Positions 22,693 to 32,974 of a DNA stretch of 64,000 nt are shown here, piece after piece; position 1 is the stretch's first letter; the number at the start of each line of letters is the position of its first letter. The stretch is from Thalassia testudinum. Taxonomy: Eukaryota > Streptophyta > Magnoliopsida > Alismatales > Hydrocharitaceae. The translations under genes and the position numbers were made by a program. The notes below the pieces were generated by a model. It was not told the DNA's origin and made no database searches. It saw only the letters and a list, made by a program, of their open reading frames with translations. The stretch is from assembly GCA_037157565.1 (NCBI GenBank), contig JAZHRO010000039.1:42098001-42162000 (forward strand), given 5' to 3'.

Positions 22693-24474
22693 TGTAACGA
22701 CCTGGTTCCCGAGTCCCTACGAGACACGAGAACCGGACCGACTCGAATAATCCCAAGACCTAGTCGTCCAACGAGGAAGTAACCAAAAGAGCAGTAAAAT
22801 AAACCACATTCAGCATGAATATAACTAACAGTAAGAAAGTACAGCAGTAAGGAAAGAAACTACTACAGTATATACCACCACAACAGTAGAACAACATTTA
22901 TCATATAACATGAACTGCAGGTAAAGAAAAGTACAGCGGAAACAAGAACTACTCACTATAACGGGAACAAAGAGGTACAAAAGACAGAAGTAACTCTACT
23001 GGACCCTACTCGGCCCAGCGTCCTCTGCAGCTGTTGACCCTGGCTGCTCAACACCTGGTCCTGAAAAAGGTAACGAGTGTAACACGTCAGCAAAACGCTA
23101 AGTAGAGTGGCAACTAAAACTAAAGACAACAGTAGAGTGTACAGTAGCTGTTATGTTCTATTACTTTCTTTATTTACATCTTTCAATTGTCTCACTATTT
23201 CATTTATTTCTCAGATCTTTTACTTGATCCCGAATGTTCCTCGTGGGAACGATCTTGATTGCAGTCTTTTCCGAAAAGTAGAAGTAGCACATGGTGCTCT
23301 CCTAGCCGGGAGAGTCCCCCGTGGTGATCTTACACTCAGTCAACCACCCCAAGGTCACTGACAGACGTAACGGTGACTACGGCACGCGCGATAAACGCAC
23401 AGGTAGCTAACCCGTACTGGCACGCGGTCAGTCATTTCCGTTAACGGGTGCGCCCAAAGCACAGCACGGAACCAGTCCAGGGCAGAGCCCTCTCAGTAAC
23501 AGGGGTCCAACCCCTCCACAGTAACCAAACCGAGGCCTTGCCCCTCCACAGTCCGCGCACCCTCGCCTGACTACCCTGGTTTGCCCCAGCGGGCCTAACA
23601 AGTCGGTGTGGGAGGCTAGCAGAACCTCGGGGCCCGTGGGGTAGCTAGTACCTCCCTACACTAGTAGCTCTCCTCGGTACTACGTACGCGAGGGCCAGCA
23701 AGTCGGTACAGAGTGGCCAGTCCTAACCCCGGGTCCCTAGGGCGGCTGGCTCCGCTCTGCACTAAACAGGGGGACAGTCGCTCTCCTTGGTACTCCGTAC
23801 TCAAGGGCCAGCTCACTTCCCCAAAACTATTCCATTCACTTTCCAGGAGTTCTACTCCTACTTCCCCGTAGGGTTCCATCCTTTTTACTCAAACATCCAG
23901 TTTTCACTTTCCAGTTTCACATTCTTATAATCTATGTTCTCAACCACGTTATCTATTCACAACAGGTAGCTGTTAATTCAAATTACAGGTAGCTTTATAT
24001 CTCTTTCCATTTCCCAAGACTGCAGTATTATACATTCCACTAGTTTTCCCATCCTAGGATTCATGCCATATCCTAGGATCTATCATACAATCTAGTTTTC
24101 CAGTCCTAGGATTCATGCAACACCTAGGAGCTATCATTCCATCTATTTCTCATTCCTAGGATTCACGCAATGTCCTAGGTTCTATTTATGGTTTCATAAT
24201 TTAACAGATTTTATTAATAACTTAAAGCCACTCTACCAGGTACAACGGGAGTAATGGGGGCGTGATCGGGAATCCCGCGTGCCTCCGCGACCCCCAAGAC
24301 TGCAACTGAACGAGGTCCTATCACAAGGATCAAACACAAGGAAAGTCTCAAAACAGTGTATAGCTACTGTAGACGGGTAGAGGAATTAATTCTGAAAAGA
24401 ACGCAACTCGAATCGCGGAAAACGGAGCCCGAACGGGCCCTAAACGGGTCGAAAAAGACGATACTGTGCAAAAT

Positions 24475-24818
24475 CAGACGTCTGGAACTTCTTCCAGACG
24501 TCTTAAAAAGTGGATCAGAGAATTACCTGCTCAGCGTGGTTTCCCAGACGTCCAGAAGTCTGAGGGGACGTCTGGCCTAGCTCCCAGACGTCCTATGGTC
24601 ACCCCGAACGTCTGGAGGTCGCTTCCGCCGTCTGGTACAACAGCTAGATGTCTGATTCGCGTTGGATGGCTAATCACCGAGCCTGCGCATAGCCAACTCC
24701 CTCCCTCAGTACGGTCAGTCGACAGGAAGGAAGAAGAAAGCGAAAAACTCACCTTTCAGACGTCTGTAAAATCTTCCAGACGTCTCCCTCTCCGTCTGGC
24801 TATCAACCCAGACGTCTG
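24475..24818. repeat. CAGACGTCTG array, downstream of B2 promoter
   Basis: Palindromic 10-mers (some mutated) start at 24475, 24495, 24545, 24565, 24585, 24605, 24625, 24645, 24757, 24777, 24789 and 24809. Spacing is 20 bp except one 12-bp step; six in a row (24545-24645) keep exactly 20 bp. Confidence 0.9.
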
Positions 24819-25128
24819 ATTCTGGAAAATTTTCCAGAACAGGGCACCACTCGGCCTCCGCTCACGACGCCGCCCGCGTCGCACCTCGCGCGTCTGCTGC
24901 TCAGACCGCAGCAGGTCCCTCTCCGCGTCGTTCCGCGCCTCCTGCGCCCTCCGCCGGCCGGCCAAGCCGCTTCGGCAAGCTCGCCCTCACGGCAGAACCC
25001 CGCCCTCGCACGCCGCACCTCCTCCGCGCTCACTGCGGTCGCCGCTGCCGCCCTCGCGCTCACTCGCTCTCGCGCACAGGAAGGAGAAGAGGAAGGGGAC
25101 GGTGGAGACGACAGGAGGGGAGGCGTGG

Positions 25129-25138
25129 CCTTTTAAGG
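25129..25138 (-). promoter_or_regulatory. TATA-like element of LTR B2
   Basis: CCTTTTAAGG (self-complementary), followed on the minus strand by a C-rich segment, as in LTR B1. Confidence 0.4.
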
Positions 25139-25272
25139 CCGCGCGAGGAGGAAGGAGAGAGTGCGCGGCAGGTCTGCAGCCGCAGAGAGAGAGGGAAAAA
25201 GAGAGAGAGGAATCGCGGGTCTGCGCGCACAGGCGCGCAGGAGAATCTCTCGTGCGAAAAATAACTGTTTTA

Positions 25273-25378
25273 CAGACGTCTGGAAACTATCCCAGACGTC
25301 TGGTCAGACATCTGGATATGATCCCAGACGTCTGGTCCGACGTCTGGGCCACCTCCCAGACGTCTTAAAAGACGTCTG
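25273..25378. repeat. CAGACGTCTG array, upstream of B2 promoter
   Basis: Copies start at 25273, 25293, 25305, 25325, 25337, 25357 and 25369, a strict alternation of 20 and 12 bp (32-bp period). Five carry an intact GACGTCTG core. It lies in U3, about 135-240 bp upstream of the TATA-like element. Confidence 0.92.
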
Positions 25379-25401
25379 GGGCACGCGTTCGTAACAACAG
25401 G

Positions 25402-26452
25402 GCAGCACAGCAGACGGCTTATCTGCTGCGCTCCCCTCCTCCGCCAGCATACACACACACCCACTTGTACACACACACTCGTACACTCACACACACACTG
25501 GTACACACTCACACACACCCTTATACACTCACACATACATACACACATATATATACATCCACTCATATATATATAAATATATATATATACATATTTATAT
25601 ATATATCTATATATACAAATATATATATATACATATATATACACATATCTAGATACATATACAACTATATATATATACTTATATAGTTATAGATATATGC
25701 ATATATATATATATATATATTTACATATACATCCACCTACCCATATCCATTTATACACTTCACAAACACCACCCATACTTCCGTGCACTCATCCATCCAC
25801 CGCGCATCATATCGCGGGAATATCTGCACCAGTTGCTGATATTCCCCGATATCCGCGCAAAGCAAGCACTTCCACACACACTCCCACACATCCGCTCATA
25901 CTATACGCGGCACTCAATCTTGTTGGTTGCGTCTTACTAGACGTGGACTAACTTGACACTGTGCTACATTCCATTTCCACTTCCACCTCCACCCCTATAT
26001 ATAATATATAACTGTATATATATATATATTCTGTATTTACTATATATCTATGCATATACTAAGCTAAGTATTTCTTTCTTTTTTAGCAACCTACCTTGTT
26101 TTCATTTATCTTTTATTTCTTGCTATTAAAAAGATAAAAAAAAGAGTAAAAGAGAAAAGATAATTCTTGTCTTGCAGGTACTTGATCTTGCGAATAACAA
26201 GATAAATTTCTGAGAACCCCAAGTTGGCTATAAGCCAAGAACCATTTGGCTCAAGGCCAAGGGCTTGATTTTGAGGGTGTACCTCAAGGATAACATTATC
26301 ACCAACAAAAATTTTAAAAATAGAAAAAACCAAAAATATAATAAACGCAAGGAAGAGATACGTTTTAGGAAAGACGTAGAAACTCCTTGACCTTCAAATT
26401 CTCGCCTCCCTGAGATCGACCCTGGGCCTAAAAGCGACCAAGATAAAATTAA
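25402..26452. repeat. Microsatellites (CA, TA) and unassigned LTR-like sequence
   Basis: CACACA/TACACA repeats (25450-25560) pass into TATA-rich repeats (25560-25725 and 25995-26055). After that, AT-rich unique sequence ends with CTCCCTGAGATCGACCCTGG (about 26409), which resembles the U5 motif of Athila-type LTRs. Element C was inserted 30 bp further on; the same LTR end appears to continue at 32462. Open frames here are repeat artefacts. Confidence 0.6.
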
Positions 26453-26457
26453 GTAGG

Positions 26458-26941
26458 TGTTGAGCGAGAATCCACGTGGCGCTATCTTGGCCGTCCATCT
26501 TCTGGAAGTTGTAGATGGTGCCACGGATGTCGGATTGACTCGATTTTTGTGTCGTTTGGCTGCGATCGTCGATCCGAATTCATCCGTGTGGTCGGATTTT
26601 CCATCTGAAGTACGGATTTACACCATCCTGGCCCTTGATCTTCTAGGGTTCCCCGGTCTCTATCTGATGCTACGGATGCCTGATTAGGGCGATCTTGGAG
26701 TCGTTGAACTCCAATCGTCGCCCTGATCATATCCATACGGTTGGATCTTTGATCCGAGGCCCCGATAAAATATTTGCCCTATCCAAGCACATAAAAAGGA
26801 GACAATTAACCTCCATTTTATTCAAACTACTCTAAATGCAAGATGATGCATGTAATGCAATATTTATATCATGAAATGCAATCCTATGCTTAAGAACATG
26901 CATAAATAGACATTTTAAGTAGTGTAAATGTGTTTACATCA
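26458..26941 (-). mobile_element. 3' LTR of element C (shortened)
   Basis: Contains the full first 470 bp of U3 and then only about 14 bp (ATTCTCGCTCAACA) before the TSD. The 5' LTR continues for at least 1 kb further to a TATA box, so an internal part of the 3' LTR is missing. Confidence 0.75.
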
Positions 26942-26954
26942 TACCCCCATGCCT
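26942..26954 (-). other. Polypurine tract of element C
   Basis: AGGCATGGGGG on the minus strand, two bases before the 3' LTR; identical to the Athila-A PPT at 7733. Confidence 0.8.
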
Positions 26955-28579
26955 ATCTTTTGCTAGTCCCTAGCAAAAACTATATGCTATTTATAAAAGA
27001 ATTAGGTTAGATTATTTGGACCTGAGTTATTTTCAATCATTAAGAAATTGTCTACTTAAGAACTGAACTTTCAAAGACACAACAGTGCCCGGGTATCAGC
27101 CAAAATGCAGACCGCCTCAAGCCTCGCCTTATTCAAAGAAAAATTTCTTTTTCTGTTTTTACACTTTTTTTTTTTTTTGGATTTTCAAATTTTAGGATTT
27201 AAGAGTGGCTTTCTACGGCCATTCAACTCACCCAAGATTTGATGAGAACCCTAAGTTTCAAGCATCTTATTGTGATTGTGATAGACTCGTTGACCGGCAA
27301 TTAAAACGGACTTCGGATTTCTACGCCTCTAGGTGACCTCAAAAAGAATTCTGCCTAAAGGTGTATCTTTACAACCGGTAGCTTTCTCCCTACTTTTATT
27401 TTTTTTTTATTTTTATTATTATTTTTTTTAACGGGGTCAACACAAGGGTGAATCCAGTGTATATCTCCCCGGTTTATTCTACTTCTCCGCTTCTTCCTAA
27501 GTGTTTTGGGAATTTTTAGTGTATTTTCTGAGCTGGGTTCTGGACAACCGGTCGATGAGCTGTTACCACCGACAACTTGCCAGCCATACTCGTGCGGCGA
27601 AGTGTGGCTTATTTCTTTTTGTTCTTTTCTCCTTTTTGATTTTTTTTTTTTTTTTTTTTTTAAGTAGGTGGCTTCCCTGGTCTAAGATTTACCTAAAGGC
27701 AGCAAAAAGAGAAAGGTCCAGTGACTGGGCTCTGGACAACCTACCTATGGGCTGTTACCCACGATAACTTGCCAGCCATATCACCCTAGAAGGTTCATTA
27801 GCTACCCAATTTCCGTTAAAATCGCCAAACAACGAGTCAGTGCAAAGAAAGTGTGTAGATGCTTAAGACTCAAAATTCCCTCACATCAGAGGGCGGGTTG
27901 ATAAGTCGTGTACTTATCACCCAAACTTATTTACTCCAATTATAATAAAATTCAGGTTGGCGAGAACTCGAAAAACAAATCCACATTTTAGTGGATACAT
28001 AGGCTGATTAAGTCCAAAGACCTGAAGGGTCTTTGTGTTCAAACCATAATATAGTATTTCTTAAGATCGAAAATTTTCTTAAACCCAAATTCTCTTTCCT
28101 AATTTCGATTTTTTTTTTTTAATAATAAAACAAATCTACGGAGCTGACGAATGAATTCAAAGATAAATATCCACCCCCCCATGCCTATCTAATGCAATGT
28201 CCTCATTGTATTAAAAAGACATAAAACAGAGTGGAAAAGCGTAGAAAGCACCTGAATTGCGTGGATATCGGGTCCGCTCCGAGATGAAAATGAAAAAGAA
28301 CTGTATATGTGCTGAGTTTAGTGCCTTCAGCTAGGCACACTATACAAAGAAAAGAAATGAAGAATTCACATGTGCAGGTCAAAATTAGAATAAACAGAAG
28401 AATCCTCTGACCTGTCAGCAGAGGTCCACAGATGTGGACCAGATTGTGGTGCAGACCCACACCCCATAATCGAGAATATCTTAGGTTCTGGATAAAAATT
28501 ACCCAAAACCTAAAATCAGAATGCAAGCGGGGTCGGGCCTGCGATTTGTGAGGATGCAACCCAAGGCCAAAATGTCGGG
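26955..28579 (-). other. 3' noncoding region of element C
   Basis: No gene. It contains T-homopolymers, two related copies of a block with TCTGGACAAC and ACTTGCCAGCCATA (about 27538-27592 and 27731-27781), and a second PPT-like tract (28173-28188) preceded on the minus strand by AATGAGGACATTGCA. That module is shared with Athila-A and family D. Confidence 0.65.
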
Positions 28580-30043
28580 TTACAGAGAATTGAAGCTCAA
28601 AAGGATAATCGTTAAATGTGTGCTTGAGTTTGACATCCTCGAAACAAATGTCGTAAGGGTTCTATTTGATGGTTTCAGTTTAAAAGGAACCCTTCGACTC
28701 AATCTTCCATTTCCTCCAAAATTGACTTCCCAAATCAGAATTTCCCAGCTCCTATCCTCCTCATTCGGCATATCAAATTCCATGACCTCTTGTATATTCA
28801 TCACCCCGTCTGAAATCTCCAAGTCTAGATGATGTGGCAAAATCAAAATTGACTTGGGTCTAATTATCTCAGAATTAGAATCATCAATAAGCTCAACAGG
28901 GTGTAACTGATAATCAGGGCATTGAATTAATTCCTCCAGAAAATGCGATTCTGGATCTGTATCGTGTGCCCTAATAAGATCAATTTCCTCAGTTATTGGG
29001 CTATCAAATGATCTATTAGATTCCTCAGGCCCAATCGTCTCACAAAAATCGTGATTTAAAAACTCGTGTGAGACTTCGCAACTTGAATCTTCACCATCAG
29101 GATCCGTATCAATGTATGTCCCAAAATCATTTGTCACTTTGCGTTCCAAGGAGACATACGTTTCCTCGTAACCCGGCTCAGGGATTTCAGGTGAAGAAAT
29201 CAAATCATCCTTAATTGGTTGTTTTAATTCAATCTGGTCAGCTTCGTAACACGTGTCCCCCCCAACAGGTGCCTGAGCGGGTTCTATCATTGGCTTTCCT
29301 GAAGAGAGTTCATCCTGGGAATTATTCCAAGATTGAATCAAAGCAACCACGAATCTCATCCTCAATTTCGCTAATTTCCCAAGTAGAAACTCACCCGGGT
29401 TCTTATCCTTAACATCCTGGAGCCAATCCAACAAAGACTTGTTTAAATCATCAATCATTTCAATCAGGGGCTCCAATCTCTCAATGCAAGGTATTGGCTG
29501 AACTTCTAAAGATTGAATGATATTCCTCAAGTTAGCCAGAACCTTATCTTGAACCTGATTAACCTGAACCAAATGAGTTGGTTCAGGGTTGGGCGGGTTT
29601 GACATCAATGTAGAGGAATTAACGAATTGAGATTCGTTATACCCATCCTGATAATAGATCATTTCAGATTGTTCATAAGATGGAGATGACCTAAAGGCAG
29701 TGAAATCAGAGGATGGGTAAGGATCAGTGTATCCTTCTTGATTGTAGATCGCATTAGGTTGTTCATGAAAGGAGGACGATCTATAATCGATGCAACTCTG
29801 AGAAGGATAGAATTGAGAATCAAAGTGTTCAGGGTTAGACCCTAAACACGGGGGTCCGGAATTGTATCCCCAATCCGAATTATCCCAACTAACTGATAGT
29901 CTATTACAATATGAATTGGGATAATCGTCATGTTGAGGATAATTTACAACAGGAGGGAAAGAGCGGGAATGCGTGAAATATGTGGAAGGATTCATGAGAT
30001 ACGGGAGGAAGAAAGGTGCCCTGCAATACAAACAATCAAACAT
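28580..30043 (-). CDS. Unrecognised 487-codon ORF of element C
   Basis: The longest intact reading frame in the window. I do not recognise the product. The N-terminal third is rich in Tyr/Ser/Pro/Asn (repeated EQ.. and QDGY/QEGY segments near residues 95-140, for example YNQEGYTDPY and YYQDGYNES). The middle (about 175-240) looks helical (LANLRNIIQSLE.., LIEMIDDLNKSLLDWLQDV). The C-terminal half is strongly acidic, and the last about 45 residues are basic. No zinc knuckle, protease DSG or RT motif is seen. A 3' splice-like TTTGTATTGCAG covers the first codons, so the true start is probably Met17 (29995). It occupies the gag position of the element, so a gag-like role is possible but unproven. 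It is not obviously a host gene, since it lies between a PPT and an LTR. Confidence 0.6.
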   Translation of the reverse strand: MFDCLYCRAPFFLPYLMNPSTYFTHSRSFPPVVNYPQHDDYPNSYCNRLSVSWDNSDWGYNSGPPCLGSNPEHFDSQFYPSQSCIDYRSSSFHEQPNAIYNQEGYTDPYPSSDFTAFRSSPSYEQSEMIYYQDGYNESQFVNSSTLMSNPPNPEPTHLVQVNQVQDKVLANLRNIIQSLEVQPIPCIERLEPLIEMIDDLNKSLLDWLQDVKDKNPGEFLLGKLAKLRMRFVVALIQSWNNSQDELSSGKPMIEPAQAPVGGDTCYEADQIELKQPIKDDLISSPEIPEPGYEETYVSLERKVTNDFGTYIDTDPDGEDSSCEVSHEFLNHDFCETIGPEESNRSFDSPITEEIDLIRAHDTDPESHFLEELIQCPDYQLHPVELIDDSNSEIIRPKSILILPHHLDLEISDGVMNIQEVMEFDMPNEEDRSWEILIWEVNFGGNGRLSRRVPFKLKPSNRTLTTFVSRMSNSSTHLTIILLSFNSL

Positions 30044-31429
30044 GTCCTTAAATGGGTTAGCCTACAGACCTACAGACTCTCAAAACCCGTCTTGAGATAA
30101 AGGAACGATTTGATCTACTTCTGTCTGTTCAATCCAACCAGTTAGAAGGAGGGACTGGGGAGAAGGTTCTTCCTTCGGCTTGCGCCTCCGGTTCCTAGTG
30201 TACCCCCCAGCTGCGATCGTTTGACTCTGCTCCCCTAGCTAGACATCAGATTGAACAGTAGAAACAGACTAATCGAAAATAATCTCGTTCTGAGTTCTGA
30301 AGAGCGAGTCCAATCCTTAAGGCCAACGTCTATTCTGTTTTATTTAGGGCTAGGTTTGAATGTGCTTTGGAATGTGATGGGCCCTTTAAATGGGTTGTGC
30401 CCTTAATGATTGATTGCTTTGTGTGTGCGTGCACAACCAGTGGTTTTCAAGCAAGATTATTTTTGATGTGGTGAATTTTAAGGTTCAAATCTTGCTTAGT
30501 AGCTTTTAGGATTCAACTTTAGGTGTTTTCAATCAAGTTTCATTGGCACACCAGGTTTTGCAAGCACAGGTGAAGATATTTTCCTTTAAAGTTTAAAAAG
30601 AATGTGGAGTGCCTGGTAGATCCCTAAGAGTTGAACCTAATTGGCAGCTACTAGATGAGTTGATTTTATTTGAAGTGGTGCGGCCCAAACAACTCAAACA
30701 ACTGGCCTGATGCACCACCTAATTAGGCACACAAATGATTACCCAATCTGATTTCTACTCGATTATGTGTTTGGATGTGTGTACCGGCTCCTAAGATTGG
30801 TTTACCGGTTGAGTTAGAAAATCAGATGAGGTTGTGTACCTCTGTGAGATTTTTTTATCTTTTTTCTTTTTTTAATGTGGGAGTTGGAGTGAGTATGGAT
30901 GTCAAACAACAAACAATCTAACCTTAGAGTTTATAAGAACACCTAGGTTGATTGATGTTTGAATTATTATGTGATGAAATGAAATCTAATGGGTGGGAGG
31001 TGGGGGATAACTTACAAAACCTTTCACAGCACTTTACTCCGATCTACCGCTTTTGCCTGTCTCGAAAGAGTACCTGCAATTACAATAAGAAAGGAGAAAA
31101 GTGAGGTAAAAGCAGGAAAATTCTACACTAGAAAAGCTGTAAATAAGAATGGGAGAGAGAAGTTATCCTCCTCGACGGTCGCTTGGAGGACGAGCCGGAC
31201 GGGACGACGCCTGGACGAAGGAGAACGAGGCGGGACGAAGGAGGATGAAGCAGAAGAACGGGAACGAAGCAGCACGCCGTCGTCGTCGCGGGATCCACTT
31301 CCGAAGGGGGACGAAAATTTGGACTTTATCTCGCGAGAAGCATCCCGGGTGTGGGACAAGCTTCTCTTGAGCTTTGGAGAGGTAGAGAGGAGAAGGAAGG
31401 GATGAAAATTTCGTATGAAGGGGGTCTCC
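30044..31429 (-). other. Transcribed leader and U5 of element C
   Basis: Between the minus-strand TATA and the ORF. It contains an acceptor-like TTGTAATTGCAG (31074-31085) and a second one at 30021, suggesting a spliced leader. Open frames at 30989-31465 on both strands overlap and have no domain. The end of the 5' LTR is uncertain: a GGATTGGACTCGCTC segment near 30305-30319 resembles the 3' LTR end and is my best candidate. No convincing PBS was found. Confidence 0.45.
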
Positions 31430-31437
31430 TTTTATAG
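31430..31437 (-). promoter_or_regulatory. TATA box of element C
   Basis: CTATAAAA on the minus strand, about 1.02 kb from the LTR start, a distance like that in family A. Confidence 0.55.
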
Positions 31438-31493
31438 TTGCAAGGAGTGGGGGCAAAATGGACATTACATCTTCAAAATAATAAATAAGGGGT

Positions 31494-31990
31494 CTTTAGT
31501 GACGGATAAAACCGTCGCTAAAGCCCCGCCGTCGCCGTCGCCGCCGCGCCCACGCGCGCCCGCTCGGCTGGCCTGCGCGCGTAACGCAGACGCACGTCCG
31601 CGTCGTCTCAGCCGTCCGATCGCGAGATCGGACGGCTTAGATCGCGTCCGCGCCCGCTGCGTAGCGCGCCCGCCCGCGTGCGATCGAGCGTCCACCAGAG
31701 CGTCCAATTGCGCGTCGGCGCTATCGGGCGCGCGCGGCCGTTGGATCTTCATCCGACGCTCGTGCGCGCCCGCTCGCCCGCGCCTTCGACCCCCTCACCG
31801 CGGCTCGAACCCGCGACCTCCGCTTCGCCCGCAGCTGCGTCGCCACTGCGCTACGCGGGCGAAATGGTCGCGCGGACGTTTTTAAACGCGCGCGATCGCA
31901 GCCGTTGGATCGAGATCCAACGGCGGAGAGGAGACGGTGCGCGGTCTTCACAGGACTCCTGCGGCCGATTGGGCGGCTGGGATGGCGCCA
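31494..31990. repeat. CpG-rich U3 of element C with perfect dyads
   Basis: About 500 bp of very GC- and CpG-rich sequence just upstream of the promoter. Dyads: 31494-31505/31512-31523 (12-bp arms, one mismatch), 31610-31621/31626-31637 (12-bp perfect, GCGA loop) and 31901-31911/31914-31924 (11-bp perfect). It is absent from the 3' LTR. Open frames here are composition effects. Confidence 0.75.
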
Positions 31991-32461
31991 CGTGGCGCTA
32001 TCTTGGCCGTCCATCTTCTGGAAGTTGTAGATGGTGCCACGGATGTCGGATTGACTCGATTTTTGTGTCGTTCGGCTGCGATCGTCGATCCGAATTCATC
32101 CGTGTGGTCGGATTTTCCATCTGAAGTGCGGATTTACACCATCCTGGCCCTTGATCTTCTAGGGTTCCCCGGTCTCTATCTGATGCTACGGATGCCTGAT
32201 GAGGGCGATCTTGGAGTCGTTGAACTCCAATCGTCGCCCTGATCATATCCATACGGTTGGATCTTTGATCCGAGGCCCCGATAAAATATTTGCCCTGTCC
32301 AAGCACATAAAAGGAGACAATTAACCTCCATTTTATTCAAACTACTCTAAATGCAAGATGATGCATGTAATGCAATATTTATATCATGAAATGCAATCCT
32401 ATGCTTAAGAACATGCATAAATAGACATTTTAAGTAGTGTAAATGTGTTTACATCAGTAGG

Positions 32462-32974
32462 CCAGGTTAAAAATTTTGTGAAGCTGGTTAGACTCGATTT
32501 AGGTTAACTCACTATACTAATTTCAACGATAATATCACCATATTAATAAAACCTATTCAAGTCCCACCACTAAGGTGCAGGGATTCGGATGTATGGTTGA
32601 GTTTGGATATTACATAGGATGCTGCATGTTCCGATTACTAAAATTATGATATCTCAAAGGTGAAATTATTTTCTTCTCTCAAAAATTTATTTATTTTTGA
32701 CATAATATTCCTTATTGTGACATTTAGTATTCCAAATACCCAAAGATCTTGACTTCCTCTTTTAACTTCACTTTTTGCTAATTCCTCATGAAATTTCACT
32801 TTCCTAATTTTGATTATCTCACCCATGATGGCTAGAGACATCAAGTAATCAAAGTAACTAGGGGGTAGTGTTATGCTATAAGACCTTCATGTTCAAGTGA
32901 AAATCCTTTGGAGTACGAGGGTGTACACAAAAGTATACCCTCCCGCCCCCCCTGCAGCACATGGGGCCAAAAAG
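32462..32974. other. Unassigned flank between element C and D1
   Basis: Starts as the apparent continuation of the LTR end interrupted by element C (similar TTAGGTTAACT segments occur at 19460 in LTR I). Otherwise AT-rich with no coding signal. The last 9 bp (32966-32974) read CTTTTTGGC on the minus strand, equal to the leader after the 5' LTR of D2. Confidence 0.4.

Larger units (their letters stand above)
22693..25396 (-). mobile_element. Solo family-B LTR (copy B2)
   Basis: A 2704-bp unit beginning TGTAACGACC and ending TTCGTAACA, flanked by a perfect 5-bp duplication ACAGG (22688-22692 and 25397-25401). The ends are inverted relative to one another (TGTAACGA / TGTTACGA). Sense is minus: a promoter-like CCTTTTAAGG lies at 25129 with an upstream palindrome array at 25273-25378, and a second array lies downstream at 24475-24818. 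U5 (22693-23900) matches LTR B1 and LTR E. No coding region, so it is a solo LTR. Confidence 0.9.
26458..32456 (-). mobile_element. Element C: non-autonomous Athila-like LTR retrotransposon
   Basis: A 6.0-kb unit with a perfect TSD GTAGG (26453-26457 and 32457-32461). On the minus strand it starts TGATGTAAAC (32456) and ends GCTCAACA (26458). The outer 470 bp of both ends (26472-26941 and 31988-32456) differ at about four bases and one indel (about 99% identical). A PPT (AGGCATGGGGG) precedes the 3' LTR, as in Athila-A. The only long ORF is the 487-codon frame at 28580-30043; no RT, RNase H or integrase is present. It must have moved with enzymes supplied in trans. The high identity and intact TSD make it the youngest datable insertion of the window. 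Confidence 0.85.

Noticed and set aside
24475..25378. Regularly spaced repeats as a CRISPR array
   Set aside because: The repeat is only 10 bp, spacers are 2 or 10 bp, the context is a plant LTR and there are no cas genes.
25465..25686. Tyr/Ile/Thr-rich ORFs
   Set aside because: Translation of CA and TA microsatellites.
28580..30043. 487-codon ORF as a host gene captured by chance
   Set aside because: It lies between an LTR with TSD and a PPT in matching orientation, so it belongs to the element.
31465..32014. GC-rich overlapping ORFs as host genes
   Set aside because: They lie in the U3 of element C; frames are open on both strands because of CpG-rich composition.
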